From Bifidobacterium sp. UBA6881 (lineage in GTDB: Bacteria > Actinomycetota > Actinomycetes > Actinomycetales > Bifidobacteriaceae): a stretch of 16,035 bases of DNA. A model generated the notes under the pieces. The model did not search any database. It was given only the letters and a program-made list of their open reading frames with translations, and had not been told where the DNA came from. The stretch is from NCBI GenBank assembly GCA_002451435.1, contig DKCF01000022.1, forward strand, positions 702 to 16,736, read 5' to 3'. Shown one piece after another: positions 9,001-14,719 of the stretch. Each line of letters starts with the position of its first letter. Position 1 is the first letter of the stretch. Made by a program: the position numbers and the translations under genes.

Positions 9001-9464
9001 TAGCGTCGGCGCAGACCGTCCTTGCCGTCGCCTGTGGTCAGGTAGAGGAATTTCGCGCACGACAGGAGGCCCCCGTCGCTGTGGTTCACATAGGTGTCGA
9101 CGATGGCGCCCCAGATGTTGTGCGGCGTGCCGTCGTCACCGCGGCCGCGCAGATAGACCGGCCGTTCGCCCTCGGCGCTGTCGTTGATGCCGGCCATGCC
9201 GCGCAGATAGGTGTAGTCGTTGCGCTCGGATTTGCCGGAATTGGATGCCTTGTTGTACGGCGTGCCCGTCGGATAGAGCAGAGAGATCTGCGCGTCCACA
9301 AGCGTGGATTTGCCGGATTCGCTGGCGCCGGCGAGCAGGGTGACCGGCGCCAGCGCGTCGGTGGACGGCCTGAACTCGTGATAGCCGTTGTAGGAGCCCC
9401 AGTTGACGAGCTGGCGGCTTTCCAGCATCCAACGGTCCGCGACGATTGCCATGCTGTCGTTCAT
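6027..9464 (-). CDS. jetC: JetC-like SMC/MukB-type ATPase of a Wadjet/MksBEF-type condensin
   Basis: Large ATP-driven DNA-translocating subunit. In Wadjet/MksBEF complexes this subunit extrudes DNA loops and recognises small circular plasmids. The protein is 1145 aa. Walker A (GASESGKS) is at 46-53. Long charged, Arg/Glu/Ala-rich heptad-like arms are interrupted near the middle by a less coiled hinge-like segment (around residues 540-650, including the stretch IDPTHMIRRTW). A C-motif-like SGGALQ lies near 1031. Walker B (TTLFLDEA) begins near 1062, with Asp at about 1067 and the catalytic Glu at about 1068, followed by a KAD D-loop. The ATPase head therefore looks complete. The ATG at 9464 is 1 nt past the jetB stop, with AGAGGA about 9 nt upstream. 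Codons become C/A-ending in the last ~300 residues. The family call rests on the motifs plus the JetA/JetB neighbours; generic SbcC is less likely because no SbcD is adjacent. Confidence 0.87.
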   Translation of the reverse strand: MNDSMAIVADRWMLESRQLVNWGSYNGYHEFRPSTDALAPVTLLAGASESGKSTLVDAQISLLYPTGTPYNKASNSGKSERNDYTYLRGMAGINDSAEGERPVYLRGRGDDGTPHNIWGAIVDTYVNHSDGGLLSCAKFLYLTTGDGKDGLRRRYATWNRKIDPRAMDRYRDVPFTANMLREMYPECETYPNAETFHAAIWHIMGLSAEACRLLHKIQSADAPARLDDIFKQGVLDVPEAIAIARNTVDDYERYHENFHIMEEKIKRVGKLRAIQNLYGEYSAKRNELGEYRRADPETEAGEAAITAWAISRMAGEIRAGIPAAERAIEDARLRIGQADLRIQGLDAQIDAVRERLEGLDNGNLLRLKNDLQRARRDREETRVRRQRLAARFERTSGKLPTDETSWDDMRAALAETARSYDKRRAELDSAYEELVARRAAFGEERERLRRDYERARRQKSRVTDAMADARDLIARATGLDAAELPYVAELMDVKENEERWRTAMNVAYAPIAQTILVDRRHEAGFAAKVSAIDPTHMIRRTWRFVDTRQTHDAKSEEGWLSSKLRYREDSPFASWLKTQTASQRYDAACVDAIDDADERRQVQADGQIKSGAHGFHGTKGMTPVIGFINETYLAQLRERVSRKEREYADVDQRCGQAKRDLELLHDERALADAVADMPWREIDVFAAEKLVDELKTQIDRIEGDPELKTLRERLDELARQRDEAGRTRYHAQADLDGAQKAERLETQWLASHDDGTFDESTIPETVSNRLADAYEDACGIIGDRKERPKHLAGISDAEGKTPFAQRVVRKLENVMGGQITRLSEQTGEKRTATEQAMQSYLEDHAADDGIVTASVNDYQYFLRELSDLDMLVTRKTTDEEYANSVEKLYMSLQQLNRSIRSDEENIGEQLDRINDMLKDQKFGPREGRLALTVEFGKPQRDFAQAFGAILTKLDDWTQEDRDDATATRKAFASCKPFIDTLKTELGKIHDTGGVRSYGSYNLDPRVRGSFYAIVHHTDEPDERISSTGGKSGGALQELTSFIYGAALIYLLGGDLTGHPTYTTLFLDEALIKADGRYTQRALNVLPRLGFQVIVSAPESKTAEILETATKAYVAYKDPNNGLSSLQELDSTPTTDTTPHENDANQ

Positions 9465-9465
9465 T

Positions 9466-10218
9466 TCAGTGTTCCTCTCCATCGTCGGTCGCGTCCTGGT
9501 CGAATTCCAAGGCGATCTGCTCGCCGCCGTCCCGACGCCCGTCCGTGTCGCCGGCAGATTCCATGCCGGCGGCATCTTCCGCATTATCGTCTGCGTCATC
9601 TTCGTAGCCGAGCCATTGGTCGGCGAGACGCCTGTCCAGAATCACGGGAACCAGCGGCGTGATCAGATACATGTCGTCCTCGTCGGTCTGCGCGAGATAG
9701 CCGTAGGTGCGCATCCGGGAGACGGCCGCGGAGATCTTCTTCGCGGTGCCCTCCTCGTCGTTGCTGGACGCGAGGTATCCGGCCCCCGAGGTCAACGCGC
9801 CGCGGATCTCGTCAATGCCGATGAGCCACCGCTCCGGGCCGATTCCCTGGCTTTCGTACTCCAACGCGTGAATGCGCAGCAAGGCCAACGTGGCGGCCTC
9901 CTCGCGGGTCAGGCTGGCGCGCGTCTTCAACGCGCGTATGCCGGTCTCGTCGTCACCGACCGGCGCGGCGTACATCAGATGGTATCGCTCGTCGACCATC
10001 AGACGGAGCATGTCGTTGTTCAACGAACGTTCCACTTCCCCGCGATGCGCCAGGACGAGGTCGTACAGGTCGCCGGTGACGTAGCGCTCGCGTTTGAGCG
10101 CGATGGCCGCGACCCTGCCGTCCGCCGTCATGTCGCCGCTGTCGCCGTCGAACAGTCCGGCCCCGTCACGGGATTCGAATGTTTGTTCCAATCGGGTTTC
10201 CTCGTTGTCCTGCGCCAT
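9466..10218 (-). CDS. jetB: JetB-like protein (DUF4194, MukE-like winged-helix subunit)
   Basis: Small accessory subunit that bridges the kleisin-like JetA and the ATPase JetC in Wadjet complexes. The protein is 250 aa. A central region of about 160 residues has the DUF4194 pattern: a conserved-looking block around LTREEAATLALLRIHALEYE, then a helical segment and a winged-helix-like end (SRMRTYGYLAQ, followed by a DMYLITPLVPVIL strand). The N-terminal 30 and C-terminal 45 residues are acidic and low-complexity. The ATG at 10218 is preferred because AGGAAGG lies 6 nt before it. An in-frame ATG at 10224 overlaps the jetA stop as ATGA, but the same ribosome binding site is directly against it. 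Family membership is recognised mainly from gene order, size and this pattern, so the call is firm in context but not from catalytic motifs. Confidence 0.82.
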   Translation of the reverse strand: MAQDNEETRLEQTFESRDGAGLFDGDSGDMTADGRVAAIALKRERYVTGDLYDLVLAHRGEVERSLNNDMLRLMVDERYHLMYAAPVGDDETGIRALKTRASLTREEAATLALLRIHALEYESQGIGPERWLIGIDEIRGALTSGAGYLASSNDEEGTAKKISAAVSRMRTYGYLAQTDEDDMYLITPLVPVILDRRLADQWLGYEDDADDNAEDAAGMESAGDTDGRRDGGEQIALEFDQDATDDGEEH

Positions 10219-10220
10219 GC

Positions 10221-11738
10221 TCATCCTTCCTGCATGATGTCGTCGATCGTCCGTTCCGTGGCGAGCACCGGCCTGGTGCGCCATACGCGTTCCCTGCCGT
10301 TCAGCGATACGCAGTTCCAGTTGACGAAGTCCCCGTCGTCGCGCACGCGCAACGCGCCGAGGAAGCCGACGAGCTCGCTTTCCCTGCGCTCGGCGCGCGG
10401 CAGCCGGTTGAAGCTGGCCGCGAAATCCACGTACCGTCCGTCTTCGGTCCATACCGGATTCCGACGGATGAGGCCGACCATGCGGCGCAGCCTGGGGCCG
10501 CATGTCTCGATCATCGATTTCAGGTCGGGCGCCGCGACCATCGGCTCCTGGGCTTCGGCCAGGCTTGCGGATGCGCTGCGCGCCATCGACCTGGCCGGGC
10601 GCGACGGCAAGGCCGCGAACTGCGCGAATCCGGAATCGGTGTGGTACGGTCGGCCGGCATCGCCCGGCCTGGCCTTGGCTTCGGCGCCGGCCTTCGCGAA
10701 CAGACGGTTCAACGTGACGAGCATGGTGCGATAGCGGGTGTCGGTCTGCTGGCGCACGAGCCTGCTGACCGCCTCGTCGGAGACGCGGGTCTGCTCGCGC
10801 ACGTCCTCGATGCCCTGGTAGATGCGTTTGAGTTCGGCGCGCACCTGGCCGAGCAACATGCCCGGCTCCCCTTCGAGATACGGGTTCCTGGCGATGTCGC
10901 GCACGGCCTCGTCGATGGCGCGGCGCCCCTTCTCGGTGACGATCACCTGGAACGCGTCCTCGAACCTGCGGCCGCTGTCGGACTGTCGGAACGCCCTGCG
11001 GTATTCGTCATGGTACGCGTCGAGGATCCGCTCGACGCTCATGTCTCCGCTTTGCATGCGCCGGCGCAGCGCGTCCCCGTTGTCGCGTTCGGCGAGCGCC
11101 AGTTCCCGTAGGTCGATGGGCACGCCGCGCAGGGTGTTGTGGATCACGCCGATGATGTCGCCGACCTGTTGTCCGGTGAGTTCCTTGATGTTTCCGTCGT
11201 GTTCGAGTCGGTCGATTTCCTTTTGGCGTTCGGCGATGTCCTGTTCGAGCAGTCGGATGCGTTCGCGTGGGTCGGCGGTCAGTTGCATGCGGGCGTTTTC
11301 GATTTCCATGATGATGCTGTTGGCTTGGGCGCCGGAGAGGGTTTTGGTGGTGTCGCCGAGTCGGTCCAATGCTTCGATGGCTCTGTGCGCGCGGGCGGTG
11401 AGGCGGTATAGGTAGCGGTGTGTGGAGACGTCCATGGAGTTGGCGAGCCATGCGTAGTCGCCCGCGCCTTCCTTGGTGAGGTCGAGGAGCGTCGTGTGGG
11501 CGGCGTCCAGGGCGGTCTGGCTGTCTTTCAGTGTGTAGTCTCCGGTCTTCGTGAGTTGGGTGATGCTGCGTGCGAAGCGTTCCTCGACGGTTTCCCTGGG
11601 CAGTTCTCCGGAGAGCGGGTCGAATGTGGCTCGCAGCAGGGCGATGTACAGCATGGAGTTGCCGCGTAGCAGCAGTCGGAGCACACCGGTTTCGTATACC
11701 GGACGGATTCGTTCCATTTCCCGTCTTACGTCAGTCAC
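10221..11738 (-). CDS. jetA: JetA-like protein (DUF3375, kleisin-like subunit)
   Basis: Kleisin/MukF-like subunit that closes the ring of the condensin-type Wadjet complex. The protein is 505 aa, in the usual DUF3375 size range. It is largely helical: an N-terminal segment rich in Leu/Arg with RLLLRGNSMLYIALL, a middle coiled-coil region (IRLLEQDIAERQKEIDRLE), then a DNA- or partner-binding-like region ending in a winged-helix-type C-terminus. The GTG at 11738 has AGAGGAG about 10 nt upstream; an ATG at 11717 is the alternative, with a weaker site. It is the first gene of jetA-jetB-jetC and overlaps jetB by 4 nt if jetB starts at 10224. A -10 element lies 44-49 nt upstream. Codon choice shifts near 11160: GAA/CAA dominate upstream and GAG/CAG downstream. 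The frame remains open past the start into gtrA, but that part is not credible protein. Confidence 0.82.
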   Translation of the reverse strand: MTDVRREMERIRPVYETGVLRLLLRGNSMLYIALLRATFDPLSGELPRETVEERFARSITQLTKTGDYTLKDSQTALDAAHTTLLDLTKEGAGDYAWLANSMDVSTHRYLYRLTARAHRAIEALDRLGDTTKTLSGAQANSIIMEIENARMQLTADPRERIRLLEQDIAERQKEIDRLEHDGNIKELTGQQVGDIIGVIHNTLRGVPIDLRELALAERDNGDALRRRMQSGDMSVERILDAYHDEYRRAFRQSDSGRRFEDAFQVIVTEKGRRAIDEAVRDIARNPYLEGEPGMLLGQVRAELKRIYQGIEDVREQTRVSDEAVSRLVRQQTDTRYRTMLVTLNRLFAKAGAEAKARPGDAGRPYHTDSGFAQFAALPSRPARSMARSASASLAEAQEPMVAAPDLKSMIETCGPRLRRMVGLIRRNPVWTEDGRYVDFAASFNRLPRAERRESELVGFLGALRVRDDGDFVNWNCVSLNGRERVWRTRPVLATERTIDDIMQEG

Positions 11739-11781
11739 TGGCCGTGTTCTCCTCTTGCGTGTGTTTCTTTGCGTTCTTCCC

Positions 11782-11787
11782 ATTGTA
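11782..11787 (-). promoter_or_regulatory. Candidate -10 element of the jetABC operon
   Basis: TACAAT on the minus strand, in the 104-nt gap between gtrA and jetA, would start a transcript near 11775 with a leader of about 37 nt. No convincing -35 is seen 16-18 nt upstream, and no SOS box is present in this gap. The site therefore suggests constitutive or otherwise regulated expression of the cassette, independent of LexA. Confidence 0.4.
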
Positions 11788-11842
11788 GGAGAGTGCGTCC
11801 GCTGTCGGTGCGGGTGCGGTTTCGTTTTGGCCGGGTTCGTCG

Positions 11843-12238
11843 TCATGCGAAGATGACGTGGCGGCATAGCAGGAATCCCCAGATGGATTGCATGCCCATG
11901 GTGATGATTTTGACGGCCATGGTCGGCCATCCGAGCTGGCTTGGTATCCAGGACATCATCAGGTTGGAGAACAGCAGGTTCCAGCAGTACATGGCCGTGA
12001 ACATGGCGATCGAGCGGATGTGGTTCGATGACGATTTGAATGTGATGTTGCGGTTCATGGCGTAGTTGAACGAGCCGGAGCAGAATACCGCGGCGGTGTT
12101 CGCGATGCGGAACGGGGCGCCGGCCAGCTGCAGCAGCGCGAAGACGCCGAATTCCACGAAGGTCTGCATGATGGAGACGCCGTAATAGCCGAACAGTTGT
12201 CTGATCATGGTCCTTTTTGGCCGCGCGCCGTCCGTCAT
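11843..12238 (-). CDS. GtrA-family small membrane protein
   Basis: 131-aa protein with four predicted transmembrane helices, roughly residues 15-38, 45-67, 76-98 and 102-128. The conserved GtrA loop is present as FNYAMNRNITF after the second helix. GtrA-family proteins are thought to flip or help transfer lipid-linked sugars for cell-envelope glycosylation, usually beside glycosyltransferases. Here no glycosyltransferase is in the window. The ATG at 12238 is supported by GGAGGG 7 nt upstream; a second ATG at 12208 has no such site. It is followed by jetA after 104 nt on the same strand, but a functional link is not evident. A TATACT -10 candidate lies upstream. Confidence 0.85.
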   Translation of the reverse strand: MTDGARPKRTMIRQLFGYYGVSIMQTFVEFGVFALLQLAGAPFRIANTAAVFCSGSFNYAMNRNITFKSSSNHIRSIAMFTAMYCWNLLFSNLMMSWIPSQLGWPTMAVKIITMGMQSIWGFLLCRHVIFA

Positions 12239-12276
12239 GGGCCGTCCCTCCGTTCCGTTTGCCTTGCCGTGTGGAC

Positions 12277-12282
12277 AGTATA
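12277..12282 (-). promoter_or_regulatory. Candidate -10 element of gtrA
   Basis: TATACT on the minus strand lies 39 nt upstream of the gtrA ATG, close to the consensus -10. No good -35 is visible at normal spacing. A 12-bp perfect palindrome (CGCGCATGCGCG, 12338-12349) lies further upstream, between the small gene and gtrA; it has no U-tract and is not a clear terminator. Confidence 0.35.
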
Positions 12283-12380
12283 GTCTGCGTTTCCGCTGGG
12301 GGTTCGGCCTGCGGGCGGAGGGGCATGGAGAAGGCGTCGCGCATGCGCGCGGCGCCCTGTGGCTGTCGTGGGAATCGGCG

Positions 12381-12500
12381 TCAGAAGCTCATGTTCATGA
12401 GCTGGTTCGCGTATTCCTCGACGAGTTCGCTGTCGTGTTCCGTCCATTCGTGGCTGGCGGAATCATCCGGCACGAAGCTGATGCCATTGTTCTCGTTCAT
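12381..12500 (-). CDS. Hypothetical 39-aa acidic protein
   Basis: A short open frame beginning MNENNGISF and ending QLMNMSF. It has an excellent ribosome binding site: TATGGAGGT ends 7 nt before the ATG, one of the strongest in the window. The product is acidic, with ten Asp/Glu and one clearly basic region missing altogether (no Lys or Arg). The second half could form an amphipathic helix. No signal peptide, transmembrane segment or cysteine is present. Codon choice is like that of neighbouring genes (AAC, GAG, GTC, CTC). gtrA follows after 142 nt on the same strand. I do not recognise the family. It could be a small regulatory or partner protein, or a leader peptide. Its reality is inferred from the ribosome binding site and codon choice only. 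Confidence 0.6.
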   Translation of the reverse strand: MNENNGISFVPDDSASHEWTEHDSELVEEYANQLMNMSF

Positions 12501-12724
12501 GTTCGTATACCTCCATAGGGCTTCACTGCCGCGGCGACCTTGCCGTTTCCTTGTAAAACCGGTTCCAGTTTGTGTCGGCGGCAGGGCGATTTCAAGAAGG
12601 CGTTCGCATCGTGGCCGGCCGTCCCCATGCCGACGGTGTCGCTTTCCGACGTCTCCTCGTGCGTCGGCGGGGATGCGGGTACGATGGAGACGTTCGAAAA
12701 ACTACGACAAAGGAGTGTGGAAAC
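12501..12724. other. Divergent intergenic region between the 39-aa gene and the cupin gene
   Basis: This 224-bp stretch must hold the promoters of two divergent genes. It contains the two ribosome binding sites at its ends (GGAGGT for the minus gene near 12510, AAAGGAG for the plus gene near 12710). It also holds an 8-bp palindrome AACCGGTT (12557-12564), which could be an operator half-site pair, and a weak plus-strand -10 candidate TACGAT (12680-12685). No clear -35 elements or conserved RNA fold were seen. Longer open frames cross it on both strands but lack ribosome binding sites. Confidence 0.3.
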
Positions 12725-13090
12725 ATGAGCGGACAGTCGGATGATGCCGAACCGGTCGAACTGGGGTACATCGAGGATCTCGGGGATATGGTCTCCGTGC
12801 AGGAGGGATCCACCGTTTCCCGGACCGTCATGCGGAAGGCCGGAGGCAATGTGGTGTTGTTCTCCTTCGACAAGGGCGAGGAGCTCAGCGAGCATACGGC
12901 CGCGATGCCGGTGTTCGTCCAGACCCTGAGCGGACGGTTGAGGGTGACCGGCAACGGCAGGACCGTGGAGCTGGTTCCGGGAGGGCTGGCCTATTTCCCC
13001 ACGCGCATCCCCCATGCCGTGTACGCCGAGGAGCCGTCCGTGATGATGCTGACGATGATCACGCCCGCGCGCGCCGACATCGAGAAGTAG
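12725..13090 (+). CDS. Small cupin-domain protein
   Basis: 121-aa single-domain cupin. The pattern is typical of small cupin_2 proteins of gut bacteria: a strand-rich segment at 32-55 (VSRTVMRKAGG, then VVLFSFDKGEE), His57 in the position of the first metal ligand, LSGRLRV at 68-74, PGG at 85-87 and IPHAV at 95-99 with His97. The second His and the Glu of cupin motif 1 are missing (HTA in place of HxH), so metal binding is uncertain. Substrate and role are unknown. The ATG is supported by AAAGGAG 9 nt upstream. The frame is open further upstream to 12572, but without a ribosome binding site. It is transcribed alone and ends at a bidirectional terminator shared with the tRNA. Confidence 0.85.
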   Translation: MSGQSDDAEPVELGYIEDLGDMVSVQEGSTVSRTVMRKAGGNVVLFSFDKGEELSEHTAAMPVFVQTLSGRLRVTGNGRTVELVPGGLAYFPTRIPHAVYAEEPSVMMLTMITPARADIEK

Positions 13091-13168
13091 GTCGGTGACC
13101 ATTGAACCTTCCGCGCGCGGACATATTAAATCGACCCGTCATGGCCGTGCGCGGAATCCTGTGAATAC

Positions 13169-13197
13169 AAGAAAAGCTCCCGACGGGAGCTTTTCTT
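13169..13197. terminator. Bidirectional intrinsic terminator between cupin gene and tRNA-Gly
   Basis: Perfect 13-bp stem (left arm 13169-13181, right arm 13185-13197) with loop GAC. The GC core GCTCCC/GGGAGC is flanked by A-rich and T-rich arms, so each strand reads a GC stem followed by a U-tract. It lies 78 nt after the cupin stop and directly after the tRNA 3' end, and can end both convergent transcripts. Confidence 0.9.
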
Positions 13198-13199
13198 AT

Positions 13200-13275
13200 T
13201 GGAGCGGACAACGGGACTCGGACCCGCGGTCTCAACCTTGGCAAGGTTGCGCTTTACCAACTAAGCTATGTCCGC
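13200..13275 (-). tRNA. tRNA-Gly (anticodon GCC)
   Basis: The full cloverleaf can be read on the minus strand. Acceptor arm GCGGACA pairs with TGTCCGC. The D arm is GCTTAGTTGGTAAAGC. The anticodon arm is CAACC-TTGCCAA-GGTTG with anticodon GCC. The T arm contains TCCGAGT. The discriminator base is U and the 3' CCA is encoded (13200-13202). Without CCA the gene is 13203-13275 (73 nt). It reads GGC and GGU codons. It stands alone, with its own promoter upstream and a terminator starting 2 nt beyond the CCA. Confidence 0.97.
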
Positions 13276-13307
13276 ATGTCTACCACCTTGGTGGCTGACG
13301 AGTTAGT

Positions 13308-13336
13308 AATATACTGGATTCGCCATTGATGCGCAA
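13308..13336 (-). promoter_or_regulatory. Promoter of tRNA-Gly
   Basis: On the minus strand: -35 TTGCGC (13331-13336), exactly 17 nt spacer, -10 TATATT (13308-13313). Predicted start is near 13301, giving a 5' leader of about 25 nt. That leader carries the small hairpin CCACC-AA-GGTGG (13283-13294) just before the mature 5' end. Confidence 0.7.
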
Positions 13337-13450
13337 CTATCGGCGTGTCGACTGTCATTCCAAGGGTTTTCTACAGTTTCTGCCGGCATGATGACAAAAA
13401 CGACCATGCATGAATCCGCCGTCGCGTGCGCACAAATCAGGTGTATATGA

Positions 13451-13493
13451 CAATCCCCGCTGTACGCCATCTTCTGGCGTGCAGCGGGGATTG
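13451..13493. terminator. Long inverted repeat downstream of guaB3, probable transcription terminator
   Basis: Left arm 13451-13469 and right arm 13475-13493 form a 19-bp stem with loop TCTTC. All positions pair except one (63/81), which is a G-U wobble in plus-strand RNA and an A-C mismatch in minus-strand RNA. It begins 27 nt past the guaB3 stop. Neither side carries a proper U-tract, so intrinsic termination is likely but not certain. The rest of the 13276-13520 gap holds the tRNA promoter and no credible gene. Confidence 0.55.
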
Positions 13494-13520
13494 CCTCGGA
13501 AGCGTGTCCGTCACGGTGCG

Positions 13521-14636
13521 TCAGTGCTGCGACACGGTGACGGGGCAACGCTGGAAGCTCTTCAGGTCAACGTAGCCGGTCGTGGCCATCGCGCGACGGA
13601 GCGCTCCGATGAAGTTGGTGGTGCCGTCGGGGTTGTGGCTCGGCCCGAACAGCACGTCGTGCAGGCTGCCGACGGTGCCGACGTTGGTGCGGAAGCCGCG
13701 CGGCAGCGTCTGGTGGCGCGCCTCGGCGCCCCAGTGCATGCCCTGGCCGGGAGCCTCGGTGGCGCGGGCCAGCGGAGAGCCGAGCATCACCGCGTCGGCG
13801 CCAAGGGCGAACGCCTTGATGAAGCTGCCGGAATCGCCCATGCCGCCGTCCGCGATCACCTGCACGTATCGACCGCCGGACTCGTCCATGTAGTCGCGGC
13901 GCGCCTCGGCGACGTCCGCGATGGCGGTGGCCATCGGCGCGTGCACGCCGATCGTGTTGCGGTTGGCGGAGACCGCGCCGCCGCCGAAGCCGACAAGCAC
14001 GCCGGCAGCGCCGGTGCGCATCAGATGCAGGGCCGCGGTGTAGTTGGCCGCGCCGCCGACGATGACCGGCACGTCAAGATCGTAGATGAACTTCTTCAGG
14101 TTCAGCGGCTCATGGTCCTTGGAGACATGCTCGGCGGACACGACGGTGCCGCGGATCACGAACAGGTCGACGCCGGCCTCGAGCACGGTGGAATAGTAGT
14201 CCTGGGTGCGCTGCGGGGACAGCGCGCCGGCGACGGTGACGCCCGCGTCGCGGATCTCGTGGAGACGCTGGACGATGAGCTCCGGCTTGATCGGCTCGGC
14301 GTAGATCTGCTGGATGCGCGCGGTCGCCTTGTCCGCCGGCAGCTGCGCGATCTCGTCGAGCAGCGGCTGCGGATCGTCATAGCGGGTCCACAGGCCCTCG
14401 AGGTCGAGCACGCCGAGCGCGCCCATCCTGCCCAAGGCGATGGCGGTGGCCGGGCTGGTCACCGAATCCATCGGGGCGCCGATGACCGGCACGTCGAATT
14501 CATAGGCGTCGACCTGCCAAGAGGTGGACACATCCTGCGGATCGCGAGTACGACGGGAGGGAACGATGGAGACGTCGTCCAGCGCGTAAGCCAGACGGCC
14601 CTTCTTGCCCAAACCGATTTCAATTTCCTGAGACAT
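13521..14636 (-). CDS. guaB3: GuaB3-family IMP dehydrogenase-related protein
   Basis: 371-aa TIM-barrel protein of the IMPDH/GMP reductase superfamily without CBS domains, as in actinobacterial GuaB3. Recognisable parts are DVSIVPSRRTRDP at 21-33, FDVPVIGAPMDSVT at 47-60, the phosphate-binding VPVIVGG at 189-195, the active-site loop GFGGGAVSANRNTIG at 216-230, VHAPMATAIAD at 231-241 and GGRYVQVIADGGMG at 254-267. The loop lacks the catalytic Cys of true IMPDHs, and the only Cys in the protein is near the C-terminus (FQRCPV). Its role in purine metabolism is unclear; a cyanobacterial GuaB3 has been described as a GMP reductase, but from a protein that keeps the Cys. The ATG at 14636 has GGAG only 2 nt upstream. 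It is divergent from icd and ends at the inverted repeat. Confidence 0.93.
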   Translation of the reverse strand: MSQEIEIGLGKKGRLAYALDDVSIVPSRRTRDPQDVSTSWQVDAYEFDVPVIGAPMDSVTSPATAIALGRMGALGVLDLEGLWTRYDDPQPLLDEIAQLPADKATARIQQIYAEPIKPELIVQRLHEIRDAGVTVAGALSPQRTQDYYSTVLEAGVDLFVIRGTVVSAEHVSKDHEPLNLKKFIYDLDVPVIVGGAANYTAALHLMRTGAAGVLVGFGGGAVSANRNTIGVHAPMATAIADVAEARRDYMDESGGRYVQVIADGGMGDSGSFIKAFALGADAVMLGSPLARATEAPGQGMHWGAEARHQTLPRGFRTNVGTVGSLHDVLFGPSHNPDGTTNFIGALRRAMATTGYVDLKSFQRCPVTVSQH

Positions 14637-14719
14637 GGCTCCAAGGCTAATGCTCAGCTATGACAGCCAGTGCGCCGGACGGGCCGGATTTGGACATCGG
14701 CGGACGGAATTAACACACA

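Noticed and set aside
6417..9662. Plus-strand open frames opposite jetC
   Set aside because: Antisense to a complete ATPase gene, with Val/Asp or Ser/Arg-biased composition from codon complementarity. No family features.
11739..12344. Open frame extending jetA upstream through gtrA
   Set aside because: The translated part is Arg/His/Pro-rich and antifunctional-looking. A proper ribosome binding site precedes the GTG at 11738, and gtrA is a convincing gene in another frame.
12338..12349. CGCGCATGCGCG palindrome upstream of gtrA as a terminator
   Set aside because: It has no loop and no U-tract; self-complementary GC words are common at this base composition.
12497..13102. Minus-strand frame of about 200 codons opposite the cupin gene
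   Set aside because: It has no ribosome binding site and is antisense to a recognisable cupin. Its end overlaps the better-supported 39-aa gene.
13200..13275. tRNA-Gly as an integration (att) site
   Set aside because: No integrase gene, no duplicate of the tRNA 3' end and no mobile-element genes are present in the window.
13303..13548. Minus-strand frame of 81 codons between guaB3 and the tRNA
   Set aside because: It overlaps the guaB3 end, the long inverted repeat and the tRNA promoter, and has no ribosome binding site or recognisable sequence.
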